Below are positions 60,858 through 64,000 of a stretch of 64,000 nt of DNA, piece after piece (within the stretch, counting starts at the first letter, position 1; each line of letters starts with the position of its first letter). The translations under genes were made by a program, and so were the position numbers. The stretch comes from Paenibacillus baekrokdamisoli (GTDB lineage: Bacteria > Bacillota > Bacilli > Paenibacillales > Paenibacillaceae). The stretch is from the NCBI RefSeq assembly GCF_003945345.1, contig NZ_AP019308.1, forward strand, positions 558,001 to 622,000, written 5' to 3'. The notes under the pieces are model-generated. The model was not told the origin of the DNA and ran no database searches. It was given only the letters and a program-made list of their open reading frames with translations.

Positions 60858-63800
60858 ATGAAAGGTATCATCGGTTTTTCGATTAACAACAAGTTTGCGA
60901 TTTGGATCATGACGATCATTGTCACAATCGGCGGTCTTTATGCCGGGCTGAACATGAAGCAAGAGACCATTCCTAACATTGTTGTCCCAGTATTAACGGT
61001 TAACACCATTTATCCTGGTGCGACACCTGAGGAAGTGGCAAATAATCTTACGAAGCCTCTTGAGTCTCGAATCAAGAATTTGAATGGCGTTACTGCATTC
61101 ACCTCAACCTCAATGGAGAATGTCTCGTCTATTGTTGTTGAATATGATTATAGCAAAGATATGAAGGAAGCGGAAAGTGAGCTAAAGGATGCCGCAAGCG
61201 CTTTGACTCCTCCAGAAGGTGCTCAAGCAACCAAAATATCCAAAATCAGCTTGAATGATTTTCCAGTTCTCTCCTTAAGCATTACTTCAAGCAAACAAAC
61301 ACCTGAAGAGGTTACAAAACTGGTTGAAGAAGAGATTAAGCCTTCTCTAGAAGGGATTGACGGAATCGGAACTGTCTCTATATCTGGACAACAGATGAAA
61401 GAAGTACAATTGTCCTTTAAGAAGGACAGGCTGCAAGCACTCGGCTTATCTGAAGATACGATCAAAGCGATTGTTCAGGCGTCGGCCATCAAAGCGCCTC
61501 TTGGCATTTTTGAAATGGAAAAGTCTGAGAAATCTATCGTGGTGGATGGTAATGTAAATACGTTGGAGCAGCTGCAAAATGTATCGATTCCAGTGATTCC
61601 ATCCGCTGCTGGAGCACAAGGTGGACCGACGAAGGGTGCTGTACCATCAGGTATTGCGTCGTCACAGGCAGGCACTGCGCTGCAGAAAGCTCCCCAAGGT
61701 CAGGCTGGAGCACCGATAAGCATTCCGACTGTTAAGCTATCTGAGGTAGCAGATATTAAGCTTGTGTCAATTGCAGAGTCCATTTCCCGTACGAATGGCG
61801 AACCGTCCATTGGCATCAATGTAACCAAGGCCTCAGACGCCAATACAGTGGATGTCGTCAATGCGGTGAAGGATCAAGCGGCTCAAATTGAAAAAGATCA
61901 TCCAGGCGTGAAAATGATTGTTCTGCTTGATCAAGGTAAGCCAATCGAGAAGTCGGTCAGCACGATGATTGATAAAGCTTTGTTCGGTGCATTATTCGCC
62001 GTCATTGTTATTCTGCTGTTCCTTCGCAATTTCCGTACCACAATTATCTCCATTATTTCGATTCCATTATCACTTGTAATCGCGCTTCTTGTATTGAAGC
62101 AAATGGATATTACCCTCAACATTATGACGCTTGGCGCGATGACGGTAGCTATAGGACGGGTTGTGGATGACTCCATTGTCGTCATCGAGAATAACTATCG
62201 ACGGATGTCGCTTCGTTCCGAGAAATTAAAGGGAAAAGCACTTGTTATTGACGCAACGCGTGAAATGTTTATTCCGATTTTGTCCTCCACTCTCGTCACA
62301 ATTGCAGTTTTCCTGCCGCTTGGCACCGTGAGTGGACCGATCGGCCAGATCTTTATGCCATTTGCCTTAACGATGGTTTTTGCTCTGCTGGCCTCGTTGT
62401 TAGTGGCGATAACCGTTGTCCCAATGATGACAAATCTGATGTTCCGCAAGGGATTGAAGGAATCGCAGAGGCATGAAGAGAAGCCAGGCGTAATTGCCAT
62501 ACGATACCGCAAGATTTTAAAATGGACGCTCAATCATAAGTTAATTACATTTATCTCGGCGATTGTTATACTAGCAGCCAGCTTTGCGCTTGTACCCAAG
62601 GTTGGCGTTAGCTTCCTTCCGGACGAGCCGAATAAATATGTCATGGTGACATACGCACCAGCACCGGGTCAACTGCTGGAGGATGTGGAGAAGACTTCAC
62701 TTGAGGCTGAGAAGCTTATTATGAAACGTGCGCATGTAGCTAACCTACAGTATTCTATAGGTGGTCAAAGCAATTTTAGCGTAGGACCTAACAAGTCGGC
62801 GTTATTCTATATTCAATATGAATCCGACACGAAAGACTTCAACAAAGAGAAAGAACTTCTAGTTGAAGATTTAAAAAAAATCGCTCCTGCTGGTAAATGG
62901 GGACAGCTGGATTTTGGTGGAGGCGGCCTTGGCGGAAGCAAATTAAGCCTATCCGTTTATGGGGACAGCTTTGAACAAATCAAGCCGGTAGTTGCTCAAA
63001 TTCAGGCTTTGGTTGAGAAAAACAAATCATTCGAAAAAGTGGATACGTCACTCTCGAAACAATATGAGCAATATACACTTGTCGCTAATCAAGAGAAGCT
63101 TAGCCAATATGGGTTAACAGCTGGTCAAATCGCAATGAAGCTTAGTCCAGTTCGTCAACGTCCTGTATTGACTAAGGTCGCTATGGATGGAAAAGAATAC
63201 AGCGTTTATGTGGAAGTCGATACGAAGCAGTATACTTCTATTGCAGATATCGAGAATGAAACGATTACTTCTCCACTTGGTATTGCAGTACCCCTTAAAG
63301 ATGTCGTTAAAGTGGAAAAAGGCACATCAGCTAATACAGTCACAAGTAAGAATGGCAAGCTGTATGTAGAAATCTCTGCTAACATCGTTGCCAAAGATGT
63401 AAACAAAGCTTCCTCTGACTTGAAGAAAGAGACAGACAAGCTGAAATTGCCGGCAAATATGTCACTTGATTATGGTGGCGTAACTGCGCAAATTAACGAT
63501 ACCTTCAAACAATTAGGTCTTGCTATCGCAGCTGCCATTGCTATTGTATACTTGCTGCTCGTCATTACGTTTGGTGGGGCACTAACGCCTTTCGCGATCT
63601 TGTTCTCCTTGCCATTCACAATTATCGGGGCGTTGATTGGTTTGTACGTTTCGGGAGAAACGATTAGCGCAGCGGCTATGATGGGGGCTCTGATGCTCAT
63701 TGGTATCGTCGTTACGAATGCGATCGTTCTATTGGACCGTGTACTCCATATGGAGAAAGCGGGCATGTCGACACGCGAAGCGCTTATCGAGGCAGCAGGC

Positions 63801-64000
63801 ACGAGACTGCGTCCAATTCTTATGACTGCACTAGCAACAATTGGAGCTTTATTGCCACTCGTTCTAGGTTTTGAAGGAGAAAGTGGCGGACTGATCTCTA
63901 AAGGACTAGGGGTTACCGTTATTGGCGGACTAGCAAGTTCAACGGTGCTTACTCTGTTAATTGTTCCAATTGTATACGAGTTTCTCGCTAAATTCCGCAG
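60858..64000 (+). CDS. RND-family efflux transporter permease (SwrC/AcrB-like), 3' end outside window
   Basis: About 1047 residues are visible, near full length for the family. An N-terminal membrane segment (about 10-30) leads to 'ETIPNIVVPVLTVNTIYPGA', two large extracytoplasmic loops and two groups of membrane helices. The proton-relay region shows 'MTVAIGRVVDDSIVVIENNY' with paired Asp. The second half repeats the pattern ('MLIGIVVTNAIVLLDRV'). An Ala/Gly/Pro/Gln-rich insertion occupies about residues 246-290. B. subtilis SwrC exports surfactin and helps swarming; a similar role is possible but not shown. AAGGAG precedes ATG 60858. The frame is open to the window end. Confidence 0.93.
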   Translation, partial: MKGIIGFSINNKFAIWIMTIIVTIGGLYAGLNMKQETIPNIVVPVLTVNTIYPGATPEEVANNLTKPLESRIKNLNGVTAFTSTSMENVSSIVVEYDYSKDMKEAESELKDAASALTPPEGAQATKISKISLNDFPVLSLSITSSKQTPEEVTKLVEEEIKPSLEGIDGIGTVSISGQQMKEVQLSFKKDRLQALGLSEDTIKAIVQASAIKAPLGIFEMEKSEKSIVVDGNVNTLEQLQNVSIPVIPSAAGAQGGPTKGAVPSGIASSQAGTALQKAPQGQAGAPISIPTVKLSEVADIKLVSIAESISRTNGEPSIGINVTKASDANTVDVVNAVKDQAAQIEKDHPGVKMIVLLDQGKPIEKSVSTMIDKALFGALFAVIVILLFLRNFRTTIISIISIPLSLVIALLVLKQMDITLNIMTLGAMTVAIGRVVDDSIVVIENNYRRMSLRSEKLKGKALVIDATREMFIPILSSTLVTIAVFLPLGTVSGPIGQIFMPFALTMVFALLASLLVAITVVPMMTNLMFRKGLKESQRHEEKPGVIAIRYRKILKWTLNHKLITFISAIVILAASFALVPKVGVSFLPDEPNKYVMVTYAPAPGQLLEDVEKTSLEAEKLIMKRAHVANLQYSIGGQSNFSVGPNKSALFYIQYESDTKDFNKEKELLVEDLKKIAPAGKWGQLDFGGGGLGGSKLSLSVYGDSFEQIKPVVAQIQALVEKNKSFEKVDTSLSKQYEQYTLVANQEKLSQYGLTAGQIAMKLSPVRQRPVLTKVAMDGKEYSVYVEVDTKQYTSIADIENETITSPLGIAVPLKDVVKVEKGTSANTVTSKNGKLYVEISANIVAKDVNKASSDLKKETDKLKLPANMSLDYGGVTAQINDTFKQLGLAIAAAIAIVYLLLVITFGGALTPFAILFSLPFTIIGALIGLYVSGETISAAAMMGALMLIGIVVTNAIVLLDRVLHMEKAGMSTREALIEAAGTRLRPILMTALATIGALLPLVLGFEGESGGLISKGLGVTVIGGLASSTVLTLLIVPIVYEFLAKFR

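Noticed and set aside
61223..63802. Minus-strand frames inside the RND gene
   Set aside because: They are shadows of a single uninterrupted plus-strand frame from 60858 to the window end.

Overview
The window reads as chromosomal DNA of a Paenibacillus-like Firmicute. The evidence is strong AGGAGG-type ribosome sites, several TTG/GTG starts, lipoprotein signal peptides on all solute-binding proteins, an S-layer-anchored (SLH) glycan-active protein, YesM/YesN-type two-component systems with an AraC output domain, a GerM-like spore protein, and many carbohydrate ABC importers without their own ATPase. All assignments come from reading the sequence and the translations; no database search was run.

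Region 1 (1-12.3 kb) is a sugar operon. It encodes the tail of an AraC-type regulator, a CUT1 ABC importer (lipoprotein plus two permeases), a short-chain dehydrogenase, a GH4 glycosidase, an aldose-epimerase-like protein, an IlvD/Edd-type sugar-acid dehydratase, a TIM-barrel-like protein of unclear role, an aldehyde dehydrogenase resembling 2-oxoglutarate semialdehyde dehydrogenase, and a GH99-like (WbsX) protein. Together these look like a non-phosphorylating, Weimberg-like route from an imported glycoside to 2-oxoglutarate.

Region 2 (12.3-29.3 kb) holds an AraC regulator, a YesN/YesM two-component pair, a secreted beta-helix protein, a second ABC importer, a second GH99-like protein and a 1760-residue surface enzyme with three SLH domains. 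The beta-helix gene and the importer share an almost identical upstream control element, one copy of which carries a perfect 21-bp tandem duplication.

Region 3 (29.5-38 kb) has two oxidoreductases and a CE7-type acetyl esterase, then NagA, a GntR regulator and a divergent GH38 alpha-mannosidase. Palindromic intergenic repeats flank the start of this block, and a related element recurs at 58.2 kb.

Region 4 (38-46.6 kb) has a DUF1003 membrane protein behind a candidate structured RNA leader. It is followed by an OmpR-type two-component system, a small lipoprotein, a third ABC importer and a HlyD-like adaptor.

Region 5 (47-64 kb) is mostly housekeeping: phosphatidylglycerophosphatase, GerM, a PAF-acetylhydrolase-like esterase, RNase PH, dITP/XTP pyrophosphatase, an AAC(3)-like acetyltransferase, a cold-shock protein, asparagine synthetase, three small unknown proteins, an adenosine-type deaminase, a short-chain dehydrogenase, tRNA-Arg and an RND transporter cut by the window end. 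Two gene remnants (pentapeptide-like and DJ-1/PfpI-like) lie in this part.
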